A DNA stretch of 64,000 nucleotides from Rhabditoides inermis. Its lineage: Eukaryota > Nematoda > Chromadorea > Rhabditida > Rhabditidae. This document shows positions 50,745 to 61,379 of the stretch, piece after piece. Numbering within the stretch: the stretch's first letter is position 1; each line of letters begins with the position of its first letter. The translations under genes and the position numbers were made by a program. The notes under the pieces were generated by a model that had not been told where the DNA came from, ran no database searches, and worked only from the letters and a program-made list of their open reading frames with translations. The stretch is taken from contig CAWZYM010000188.1 in assembly GCA_963966185.1 (NCBI GenBank), positions 446,001-510,000 on the forward strand, given 5' to 3'.

Positions 50745-53700
50745 GCCTTCCGATCAATGATTGCGGCGAGATGTGATTTATTTTGCGCGGAGATGCGTTC
50801 TGACATAGTTTTCTTATGGGTGATTTTGATTAGCTGTGCAAAAACGCGCGTAGCCGAATTCGAACAGCCTTTCTTATCTCGGAAGTGACACATCTCGTGA
50901 GTGGGTGTTCCGAGATAAAGGGATAGTAGGAAGGGAGTGCACATGGTAGAAGCTGCTGGGCTAGGAAGGAGCTGCTTTTGCCGAAGTTGCACCGCATGAG
51001 GAAGGAGTTGCACGTTGATCAGTTTAGTAAAAGAATAGCATTTTTGCACAATTTTTGACACAGAAGGGTGTTTTCGACCGTATTGGATCGAATAGAGTAG
51101 CATGAAACTGTACCAGCAGGAGATCTGCATTCACTAGTGATCTGATGTTTAGCTCATATCGAGGATTGATGCATTCTTATGGTACTAATAAAGATCGTAC
51201 ACCTGATTATGCTTTATATATGCGAAACACACATCACACTACTCATGTAGGCTGATCAATGCACTGTTTTCGCACCTAAACCTCTATGTCTACTGGCATA
51301 ATATTTATATCTCAATATGCATTTCTAGAAGGCTGTAGTATTACAACTTCCTTCTATATGATATTGTGAACATATAATACATCTTAGAGATAAGATATGC
51401 ATACGTATGCTATGTTTCGACACTACTAAAATAGTTCAAGTGCAACTCCTTCCCATAGTAGTGTCGATCCTTCCGGAGCAGCTTCTACCATGTGCACTTC
51501 CTTCCTCCTATCAGATAAAGGCCATAATAATGATTATGTATAGAATGACTCACTGTGCAGTTGTTCTCGCACTCTTTCCTACCCCCTACTCACCTTTCTT
51601 CCACCTACTTTACACACACACCCAACCTCACAGTTTCCTATTCATTCGCGAAAGTGCGTTGCTGCAAAGCGACGACAGATTGAAAATGGAAACCTGAAAT
51701 GTCATTTAAAAAAGCAGACAAACATATGCGACGATTGCGCCATCCGTGTTTCCCCCGTATTGAAAATACACACACATGGGAAACACATCGCCTCGTCCCG
51801 TTTTATCACACAAAAACCGCACAATGCACAGTGATTCGCCCCTGCCGTCGCCGTTTTTCGATGACGATTTGCTCATCGACGTTTGAGCGGGCGAACGATT
51901 ATCGGCTCCCCGGGTTTTTTTTTGTTCGGGACGTCCGATTCCAATTCGGGAAACGAGAATTCTCGTCAATCATTCAATCGATAGCGATAGCGAAGAAGGA
52001 GGAAATTTGCACTTTGCTTTTGCACACACACACACACACACAAATGAACCGTGAATGTTCGCGCGCAATCCCCTAGGCAAACCTGCGGACGCCTGGACCA
52101 GCGGGTCTGGATTCTCTGGCGACTCGCGGAGTTTCCAACATCAAGCACATTACATTGCCCTCATCATCATTAGTGGGGGGCGACCGCGGGGCGGGTTCAT
52201 CTATCATAGTTATACGATTACACTCCCACTCCCACCCTCTGCACCCTAGCTAGCCTAGCAATTGCCGAGGACAAGCGGCAGGAAATCATGATGTGTTTCT
52301 GACAGGTCGAGGAAAGTTTTTTTTTTCGATTCCAACCGCAAAAAGAATAGCCATTGTAACACGGAGCCGTGACACTCGGCTCTAACCCAGCGTCTCTGAA
52401 GTGTGAGAGGGGTTTTTCGATTTGTGGTTGAGAGAGACAAGTCTCTTGTACCGAACGCGCTACCCGACTGTTTTTCCAGCCGCTCGCGCTTTTGAAATTT
52501 GAACCTTGCGCTGTTGAGTAAACAGTCGCGGCGGACCTGGGCGTAGATCCTCCGAGTTCTCCTTTCGTCCTCTCGACAAGTACCTCTATGAAACTTGAAA
52601 CACGATACAGTGAGTGGGAGAAGAGCGGCACCAACAACCACTTCTGATAGTTACTGGGTTACTGCGCACATGTGGCCACCCACTCACGCCTGTTTACCAT
52701 TCTTCTTTACCGCGCAACTATCGACTACTGGCAATTAGCACGCGCGCGCGCTCGCGCCGCACAGTCGCGCAATTTGTCCGCCGATCGGAGCGGAATAATG
52801 GACGGATCACGAAAGCGAGACGGATTTGGTGAATAGTAGTGGAGGCGAGTGCACACTACTATTCGACGTGTAATCCTTTGTTGTGATTGCAATGATGTGC
52901 GGGAGAGATATGGGGGTCTATGAGCAATCTGGCGCTCCCCCCTTTCCCATTGTAATCCATGCATGCGGCGCCCTTCGTTTTGTCTCCAGCCATCTGATGA
53001 ATAGCCTCCGCCGCTTCTCTCACAGAGGGGAGAAGAGTAATGAAGTGTCCCCTTCTTTCAATCGCCTCTCACCTATTCATAGCCCCGTATGCGTTTGATG
53101 GGCTAGGGAAACGTATTCCCGGATACGTTTCGGGCGATACACACACATGTTGTCAGACGTCTTTCCGTAATGCGATAGCCCAGCTAAGGGAACAGCTGTT
53201 TTCAAGCACCTCATATCCTCTTCACCGCTTTTCTCTGCGCTCTCGCAAATCTCCACACTCTCTCGGACACATGAGAACATCGCCTAAAACTGGTCCTATC
53301 ATCGGACACAGCTACTCACACATACATACACCTACTTACTAGTAGTGAAGAGCTGCACATGAATCAGGCAACACTGGAAACGGCGGGAAACAAAATGTAT
53401 TTGAATTTTTTTCAGCGTCTGCGCACCGAGAACCGACTTCTGAGACAGAGGATCGACTATCTGGAGGCGGAATCTTCTGCCCTTGCTGACAGACTCGTCA
53501 AAGGACAGGTACTGTACTTTGAATTCTCGATTACTGTACGTTGGTTTCGACTGTACACTTCTGTTTGTTGAAATTGATTCGCATCATATCATCTCAGAGT
53601 TGACTGATAGTGGGTAGTGGTAATGTTGACATGTTTTGATTTGTGCGAGTGTGGTGATTGGGGGAAGAGGGTTGGGAAGAACATTGTCTGATAGGGTTGC

Positions 53701-54740
53701 ACTCCTATTTCTGTTAGTCATGGCTCATGGTATGCACGATTCTGATGTTTGAATAGTGCAGAGAACTCGTTGATACATTCCAAATATTAAGCGGATTAGT
53801 TCTACTGGTTTCGGTTGCAAACGTCCATAATACATAGGTTTCACTGCGCGAATAATATCGCATCAGTTGGAAGTTGACACATCCAGTATGTCCTTGTACA
53901 AAAAAAATACTTAATAAAAATCTAGTATTGTCAATAGCCACAGAACGAATACAGACATTTTAGCGAGATGGTAAACAAATTTTTTTAGTTCTAAAACTAT
54001 TTCCTCTCGAAAACCTGACGAAAGAGATAGAAAACTGGCTCTAAAACGTACGAACAATGCAGAATCTTTTTAATCCTTTAATCAGGTTTTTTTTAATCAC
54101 GTGAACCTGAAGAAAAAAATTTAAAAAAAATTGTTCTGCAGGTGAACCTGGCGCAGGAGGCGGAGAACTGTATCTCGATCTCGCACGAGCTACTCCAGCT
54201 GCGGGACATCAACACCGATGCCCATAGGAAGCTCGAGGAGGCGTATGAGACGATACGGTGAGGAGGGGACAAAGCGAGCGATTCATTGAGCTAACGAAGC
54301 TAGGTGTTAGGAAAGAGTAGGAAGATGCTACGGTACTTTGGATTAGGCGCATAAGGCTACTGTACTGTTGAATAACACACTTTCTTGAAGAAGAAAAAAA
54401 GTTGGTTTGAATATACGTTTCACTGAACATGCAAATGCTATGATTGCAAAGTTTTTTCAATGTGGCTGAACGAGATCTTTTATAGTCGTAAAATAACCAT
54501 AACATACAGTTTCCCTCTTGTCCTGTGGCGAGCTCGCTGCAAGAGGCTTAATCCGAATAGTTTCAAAGTAGTTTATATAGGTTTATTTTTTATGTTTTAT
54601 TTGTTCATATTCTTCCAGGGAGCTGTCGTGCGGCGAGAAGCGGGACAACCTGGTGGAGAGGGCCTCGCAGGTCGACGACCACTCGATGATCGAGCACATC
54701 CACAGCCTGCAGCAGGAGCTCATCGAGGTACGGCAGGGGC

Positions 54741-54806
<66 letters not shown>

Positions 54807-55797
54807 ATGTCGGTAGTATTCGTTTGAACCACTCTGTATCTAGTGAGTTATACGAGATTTACAATCATCTTAGAGAGTTTGTCTAATTAGTAATCATTCA
54901 GGCCCATACACGCGCGTCCGACTTCGAATCGCAGGTGCGCGACTGCAAGGCCAGAATACAGGTGCGTATCGATCGATTATCGATTATTTTCATAGTTTTA
55001 TCGATTCATCGATCCATTGCAGGACCTCGAGCTGGCGAACAAGCGACTGCGCGAGCACGAGCCCAGCGAGGGCGTCGCCGGACTGCAAGAGGAGCTCATC
55101 AGGTAAAGAGATCATCGATTGATTGTTAATTTATCGGTTTATCGATCTACCCATTCGTCTGCTACCATTTTCGTTCATTATCGATTGATTATCGATTGCC
55201 TCTTGCAGTGTGAAGATGCGGGAGGCGGAGGCGTCGCTGTCCCTCAAGGAGATGCGCCAGCGGCTGTCAGAACTCGAGCAGCAGTGGGCGGTGCGTTTTT
55301 TTTTTCAAATTTTTCTTTTCTGTTCTGTGAAAGATATCACCTGAGTTCGTTAGAGTTTTAAGACTTGTATGCATAGTTTCGAACGACGTGTTTTTGAACC
55401 AAGCAGTTGTGTAGGTGATTATAGCGCACGTGAAACGTACATACATATAGAAACTCTACATATAAATACGATTAACAACTACGATGTCCTGTCTGGATCA
55501 TGAAACTCAAAAATATTGTTTCGACGCATCTTGTATATATAGTATATTAAAGTGTGTAGTTGTGTAAGTGAATATATAGCACACGTGAAGCGTACACATC
55601 ACATGCGATTGAGACAACAAAATAGTGTTTCATATTTATGAAACTCACTCTCCCCTCTCTTTTCAGAAGTACGTGCACATGCGGGCGTTCGACCCGCACA
55701 CGGCGGCCCCGCAGGCGCCAGAGCCCCAAGTGGCTCCCGACACCCCGCCCACTCCCGCCACGCCCAGCCCGCCGCTGAATAGTGGTGAGTGGACGGG

Positions 55798-55835
<38 letters not shown>

Positions 55836-57641
55836 ATTTGTCTTTATCTCTCTGCTGCATGAGATCATAGTTGATGCTAAAAAAACACTGTCTGGATAAG
55901 TAGAGTGCTGTCGAATCGATACTTTCTGAATCTTAGATCATATCATAATCAGAGCGGTTTCTTTTTTGGTAGTATCCCCTCCCTTTCCAGCCCGCTCCCG
56001 TCTCGCCAAGATCACTGCCTCGCTCATCGGTGGCTCGATGGACACGAACGACGAGCACTCGGGCATCTCCATTCGCGAGCTGGAGGTACGGTAGACGGGG
56101 TACTGTATTCTGAAAGCTTACTGTAGGTTGAAAAGGGTACTGTATATATTGTTTCTCAGAGTCACGTTGTAGAGATGTTTGATTGTGGACCGCAAGGTGT
56201 ACTGTAGATACAAAGGTGATGTATACTGTAACTTTTCGCTGCAGGACCAGCTGATGGGCGTTCGAATCAAGGAGGCGGACACGGTCGCCGAGCTGAAGGA
56301 GATGCGACAGAAGGTCATGGAGCTCGAGACGCAGGTACTGTAGGCCTACCGTATCGTTTTAGAATACCGTAACCTTACCTTATCATACCGTATTCCAGAA
56401 CCACGTGTGCACGAACCAGCTGAAGCGTCAGGACGAGGAGATGAAGCGGTTGAAGGAGGAGCGCGAGTGCCTCATGAAGGTGCGTTTTTGAATTCCCGCG
56501 TCTTATCGTAACCCGGATGATGTGCAGGTGCGTAAGGACACGGAGGAGATGCTGCGGCTGGAGAAGCAGCGGGCAGTGGAGAGGGAGTCGGCCCTCAACG
56601 AGGAGGTCATCATGCACAGGTACGGTAGGGGTACTGTAACCCATCTTTACCTATCTGGTTGAATACGCTTCACGTGTATAGTAATTATACCTAGTGTGTC
56701 TAATATTGCTAGTTGAAGTTCTTTGGGGCGTAGTCTTAAAAAAAACTACATTTTTCACAACAGGATATTCAATTCCTTTACTCCTGTGGTTGCAGTTGGA
56801 AAGGCTCGTTGTTTTTTTTTTAAATACGATTCAATACAATTATCGTGTTTTCGTTGCTCTCTCATGTCTGAAGTACGAAGTCTCGTTGTAAGCTTTGTTA
56901 TTACCGTACACCCTTTGCAGGTTGAAGTTCTCGGAGGCGGAGGAGAAGGAGCAGTCTCTGCGGCACAAGCTGAAGGAGATGGAGCTGAAGAGGGCGGAGA
57001 AGTGGACACAGGGACAGCTGAGAGGGACGAGCGTGTGCGGCGAGGATGGGGAGACGGACTCGGTAAGGGAGGGAGGGAGAGGGGGGAGAGGGAGAGAGAG
57101 AGAGGGGGGGGGGAGAGAGGGGGGGAAAGAGAGAGACAGAGAGAGAGGTCGAATGGAAGAGAGGAGAGAGAGTGACCCTATCCCTCCAGATCGCCGGCTC
57201 GCAGCACTCTCTCGGCAGCGGTGTCGACGGTCTCTCCCTGGCTAGCGAGGACATGAACGCGCTGATCGCTGACATGACGGTGGGTAGCTGATCAACTGAT
57301 CAACTGATCATCTGATCAATTGATCAACTCAACAACTCAACAACTCAACTACCAATCTACCTATTGCTCCACCGTAGTAGAGAGTTCAGAGATGTTGTAG
57401 TTGGACACATTAAAATCAGAACAATATATATGAAATATATGAAATATATTTTATATGAAAAGAAACACACTGTACGGTCAACATCTCGGTAATCTACACT
57501 ATCATTTTATCACTTGCTTTTCAGGTGCGTGTCCCACTGGATCTGATCGAGGAGGGCTCCTCCACCGAGACCGAGTCCAAGCACAAGACGGACGGCAACG
57601 ACACGGCCGACTCCGGCGCGCACATGTCAGACGGACGGTGA
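36831..57641 (+). CDS. EVI5: EVI5-family TBC-domain Rab GTPase-activating protein
   Basis: Twenty-nine exons with every phase matching give 907 codons: 36831-36982, 38430-38554, 40965-41049, 41557-41623, 42023-42136, 42680-42808, 43355-43447, 43643-43717, 43935-43993, 44243-44315, 44779-44840, 45011-45086, 45363-45452, 46078-46175, 48762-48822, 53416-53508, 54142-54257, 54619-54727, 54902-54961, 55023-55102, 55209-55290, 55677-55794, 55991-56085, 56245-56334, 56399-56479, 56528-56619, 56921-57062, 57190-57279, 57525-57641. Residues 1-143 are Ser/Pro-rich and low complexity. The TBC domain spans about 185-400 with the arginine finger in IQRDIPR (R232) and the glutamine finger in YCQG (Q268), so it should be catalytically competent. 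From ~435 to 850 runs a long coiled coil, starting RLRTENRLLRQRI and including VKMREAEASL and VRIKEADTVAELKEMRQK blocks characteristic of EVI5/EVI5L. A Pro-rich insert lies at ~685-720. EVI5 proteins act on Rab11/Rab35-type GTPases in trafficking and cytokinesis. Confidence 0.95.
46262..46412 (+). repeat. 151-bp GC-rich dispersed repeat, copy 1
   Basis: It aligns without gaps to 59834-59984 with eight mismatches by my count. It is rich in CGCG and contains GCATGCCGCCTTTGAAG. It lies in EVI5 intron 14. It is too conserved relative to surrounding intron to be chance; it may be a TE fragment, a structured RNA or a promoter-like CpG element. Confidence 0.85.
47202..47579. repeat. Perfect 120-bp inverted repeat (palindromic element B) in EVI5 intron 14
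   Basis: Arms 47202-47321 and 47460-47579 are exact reverse complements over 120 bp, with a 138-bp spacer. Each arm contains AGCACATGCATAAAA, shared with element A at 30771-31113 (AGCGCATGCATAAAA). Each arm is also internally bounded by GGTTTGTTTTGA and TCAAAACAAACC. Because it lies in an intron of a plus-strand gene, the pre-mRNA would contain a 120-bp perfect duplex. Confidence 0.92.
47640..48320. mobile_element. Element with subterminal CTAGGCGACTA arrays and a tRNA-like centre
   Basis: The left part (47650-47795) carries several ACTAGGCGACTATGTAGGAG-like units. The right part (48168-48320) carries the inverse (CTACATAGTCGACTA, TAGTCGCCTAG). The centre holds a minus-strand tRNA-like sequence at about 47982-47900 (GGATAGCGCAGTGGTAAGAG, then AAGTTCAAATC). 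The inverted arrangement suggests a non-autonomous element, and no transposase is present. Exact ends are uncertain. Confidence 0.6.
48823..53415. other. Large EVI5 intron 15, otherwise without gene
   Basis: CT runs lie at 50200-50247 and 50675-50744. No other convincing exon is seen. Its size, set against neighbours of 50-500 bp, is compatible with an internal promoter feeding the exon at 50430. Confidence 0.5.
50430..50480 (+). CDS. Candidate internal first exon of a short EVI5 isoform
   Basis: Within the 4.6-kb intron 15, ATG at 50430 opens 17 codons (MLERKMRHRKKFEWTKK) ending at a GTTAGA donor in phase 0, matching the phase of EVI5 exon 16. No acceptor AG precedes it closely, so it would be a first exon. 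The product would lack the TBC domain and keep the whole coiled coil, a possible dominant-negative or scaffold form. Confidence 0.4.
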
Positions 57642-58360
57642 TCCCCAGGGTCTCCAGCCCCCCGCCACAGGGTCTCCAGCCCCCCATAGGGTCTTCTGCC
57701 CCCCACAAAGGGTCTCCTGCCCCCCATAGGGTCTCATGCCCCAAATTGTATGTATACATAGTCAGAGACACGGTTGTGATATGCAGAGACGCGCGCGCAA
57801 TGCCAAAATGCCTTCGATCGGACTTTCATCCACACCCCTTTTCCCGCTAACCCCCGCATTTGTGCGAGCATAATATATTCACTAGTAGAGAAGAGTTTAT
57901 TACCGGCCCGTTTTATTCGTTTTGAGAGTTTTTATAGTCTAAAAACTCTTTGCATGCTTCACATTTCTATTGCATGATTCTTTGTATTGATTATTTATCC
58001 AGCCGGCGCGCAGAGTTATCGATCGATTAGTGATTTATCGATTGATGCGCTCGCGTGCCGGCGATTCACGTGGCCTTGCGTGTTGTGCTCACATCTAGTA
58101 TTCTATGTACAGTCCCCTCTCCGTACTACAGTACCCTTCCTCCGTCTACCGTACCCCATCGTGATATTTGCGCCTCGGTAGATGTAATAATCTATATTTT
58201 GTGTTTGTCTCTCTATTTGTATCTAGGTAGTTTGGAGTGGGATGTTATCGATTTATCGATCGGTTTGTCCCGCTCCTTCCCCCGTTTCAACGTGTATTCT
58301 CTCTCAACGAAGTCGCAAGTTTTGTTTTTATAAAACCAATCTTAAAGTGTCTTTGTTACG

Positions 58361-58366
58361 AATAAA
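58361..58366 (+). terminator. Polyadenylation signal of EVI5
   Basis: AATAAA lies 720 bp past the EVI5 stop codon, at the end of a non-repetitive 3' untranslated stretch. Within that stretch, 57652-57745 carries a tandem GGGTCTCC/GCCCCCC-type repeat immediately after the stop. Confidence 0.55.
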
Positions 58367-58720
58367 TATTTACGAATAATGTACATGTCTTGGATTTTAT
58401 TTTTCTCATCAATGACTGGATGGGCGATGGCGGCAGACTTTCAAATGCGATTTGCACCATCTATAATACTAATAATTTATACGGCTTTTTTAATAACTCG
58501 TGCAAAAGAAAGAAAAAATGCACAAACATGACAAGTTGACAAGATAGGGAAAAAATCACAACACAACGAATCTCAAATGGGGATCTATCAAGAGCAGCAG
58601 AGGACACGTGCCGCACTGTTCCAGCCAATGTCTATCAATCCACATTGTAGGATTGTGTGTGCTATCAGATAATAACAAACAATCACTCAATCAATCATTT
58701 ATCCAGAATCGCTATATCCT

Positions 58721-58787
58721 GACTATACGACAAGTGCATACGGTACACCACAAGGGCTAAACGCTGGGAGAAACACAGTTTAGCAAC
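58721..58787 (+). repeat. 67-bp dispersed repeat, copy 2
   Basis: A near-identical partner of 28221-28287 in the same orientation. It is preceded by ATCATTTATCCAGAATCGC, which resembles the LINE-tail motif TTGTTTATCC, so both copies may be ends of one retroelement family. Confidence 0.72.
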
Positions 58788-59833
58788 TTCATAAGATAAT
58801 GCTAATATTGCATGTCTGAATCAGGCTGATAAACAAAACAGAAAAACTAAATCGTTTTTCAGAATCGAAAACATGGAATAATGGAAAAATTCATGTGTTT
58901 GTCAATAATATCTCGAGTTGGTTTCGAAAAGTTGAATATGGAGGGTGTGGTTGCCGTCTGGTGCGAACGCTCGAAATCGACTAGAAAAATTAATATATCA
59001 AATGTATAGTACAGATGTGGCTAGTCGAACGGCCTCCAAATTCGGACAAAATGTTTAACACCTCTGCTGCTCAACGAAGAGACCCAAGAAAGGACTTTGC
59101 GTGCATTTCGTTCGAACTCGGCGGAATTCGGTGGCAGGGCGCCGTTCGACTGGCCATCACTGTAGATATAGCTAGTAATAATACTGTTTTATACGGTTTT
59201 TATGAACACGTGAAATACAATAATGTAAAGAGAGATGGTTACAAGATACAACAAAACGAATGTGACACGCAACAAAACTTTTGCTCCCATCCGTCGTGAA
59301 ACTCGATTGTCTGTTCAATAACATTCGGGTTTACAACCGGCTAAAACATGATAATATACTGAAACACATTTAGAGTCACCCTGCTCTGCGAGGATTCCTA
59401 AATCCAGGGGTTGTTTCGTTTCATGTCCGAACTGCCTAACCAGAAAAAAAAGAAGTCCACAAATCCGTTGATTGAAATTTATAGAAATGGCGAAAACGCG
59501 CGGACGAGTCACGAACATCTGTGATAAGTGAAACGATTGAAGGACGATGACGTCATCGGTTCTGTCGTTACCTCGAGCAATAGAATAGCATACGGTGTTT
59601 CGGATGCCGGGAGCGTTTCGGCTGTGATTTTCGAATGTTTGGAGAAAAAGAGGCGAGAACGGACGGAACATCGGTTCAAATGTAGCAGCAATCACTTCCA
59701 AATGCAGCTCTGTTCTCCGAAATTATTGTATTATTGGTGCAATTCATGAATCAAATTACCATGTCTATGTTGGTGACATTCTTTTGAATGATAGCTGCAC
59801 GGCTCGGCCCGCTGATCGGTCGCCGCTGTCACA

Positions 59834-59984
59834 GCGAGTGGCACGCGTCGCATGAGCTCGCGCAGCGCGGCCGCCATTGCAAAGTGAAAAATCAGTGCAT
59901 GCCGCCTTTGAAGATTCTCACGCGGCGCGGCGCGCGACTGTGACAAGCGATATAGGAGCGCGGCGATGAGAGGGCCGACCCGTG
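59834..59984 (+). repeat. 151-bp GC-rich dispersed repeat, copy 2
   Basis: Ungapped partner of 46262-46412. It ends about 205 bp upstream of the start codon of the ubiquitin-fusion gene, so it may form part of that gene's promoter region. The rest of 58400-60189 contains no credible gene. Confidence 0.85.
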
Positions 59985-60189
59985 AGCTGCTACATATTCG
60001 ACGAAAAGTTGTCTCGAATGAGGGTAGTGAACACGGATCATGCACGACGACTTGTGAGCTGGGAAATGACGCCATCTCCGTGGTCACTTTTCGGTACTGA
60101 CGCGGCGTCGCGCGGTCGCCACACCCCTCTTCAGCCGCCGCGTGGCAGAGAGGTGTGATCGTGTGGTGCTGCTCGTTTCATCTCGTGCC

Positions 60190-60492
60190 ATGTCAGGCGA
60201 CGAGGTCATCTTCACCCTCGAAGCGGCCGACACGTACGCCAAGCAGATCCACCTGAGCATCGAGCAGCGAGGCCATGGTGAGTTGCATAGGGGGGGGGGG
60301 GGCGAGAGAAGAGAGAGAGAGTACACGAGTTAGATTGGGGGGGGGGGGTGCAAAATGTAACGCTCTTTGTAACGCTCAATGTAGCGTCGCTCATTTTGCG
60401 CTCGCGCGGGCAGAGGAAGCGCAATGTCGACGGAGAGCGGAGCAAGGAGTGCGCCAACTGCGGCATTGTCGGCGACGCCATCGACATGGAGG

Positions 60493-60537
<45 letters not shown>

Positions 60538-61379
60538 GAGAGAAATCCGTAAACAGGACGTGTCTGATGCGGACGCTGCGGCAACCCGTGAAATCGTCGC
60601 CAACATCATCTTCAAGATAGAAGAGGTAGAGAGGAAAAGAGAGAGAGAGAGGAGATCGGACAGGTGCACCCCGGTTGCGTCAACGTGGTGGGTCGCCCGG
60701 CGCGCGGTCCCCACTACATCCGCATCCACGCGACACTTACTACAGCCATACGGTACTGGAGACATATTGAACGGAGAGAGAAATCATACGCTCTACAGTG
60801 TCCCCGCAACATCATCGCCGAAGAGCTTCGCGAAGTTCGACAGACAAAGAACAAAGTGCGCACTCCAGTGGTCCACATCTCTCAATGTTTCACTTGCGTG
60901 AGTGCGAGGTAGAGAGAGAGGTAGAGAGAGAGGTAGAGAGAGAGGGAGAGGGAGAGGGAGAGGGAGAGGGAGAGGGAGATTGCAGGGCTATGCTGCGCCC
61001 CATCATCGACACAATCCCCGGCCACACAATGAGCATCTTCGTGAAGACCCACACCGTAATTGAACGACCGCATAAACAGTACACCACTCCACGTTTCTCA
61101 TTTCAAGAGACAGATCATCACAATCCGCGTGCGCCTCAATACAAGCATTGTCGACGTCGAGAACATCGTGTACATCAAGGACAACATCCCGCCGCACAGC
61201 CAGCGATTAATCTACGCCGGAAGACAGGTAGAGAGACAACGAGAGAGAGAGAGAGAGAGAGACAGCAGGAGAAAGAAAGAGGGAATTTTCAGCTAGAAGA
61301 TGGACGCACTCTTGCCGACTACGATATCAAGAATGAGTCGACGATCCACGTCGTTCTGCGTCTGAGGGGCGGCTGCTGA
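60190..61379 (+). CDS. Novel protein with C-terminal lysine-depleted ubiquitin domain
   Basis: Seven exons (60190-60277, 60385-60491, 60557-60625, 60664-60908, 60986-61055, 61108-61227, 61293-61379) give 261 codons. The last 77 residues align with ubiquitin without gaps: MSIFVKTHT at the start, [18 protein letters not shown] in the middle, LRLRGGC at the end. K6 and K33 are kept, but positions 11, 27, 29, 48 and 63 are Q, E, I, R and N. I44, H68 and V70 of the binding patch are present; L8 is H. The diglycine is followed by one Cys before the stop, so a protease would have to expose it for conjugation. The first ~185 residues include CANC and QCFTC cysteine pairs and match nothing I know. Exon 4 could contain a further intron, so that part is less certain. 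Introns are nearly pure GA. Confidence 0.75.

Noticed and set aside
60749..60794. 46-nt intron inside ubiquitin-fusion exon 4
   Set aside because: It has GT...AG ends, but removing it shifts the frame into a stop before the ubiquitin exons, while leaving it in keeps the frame open.
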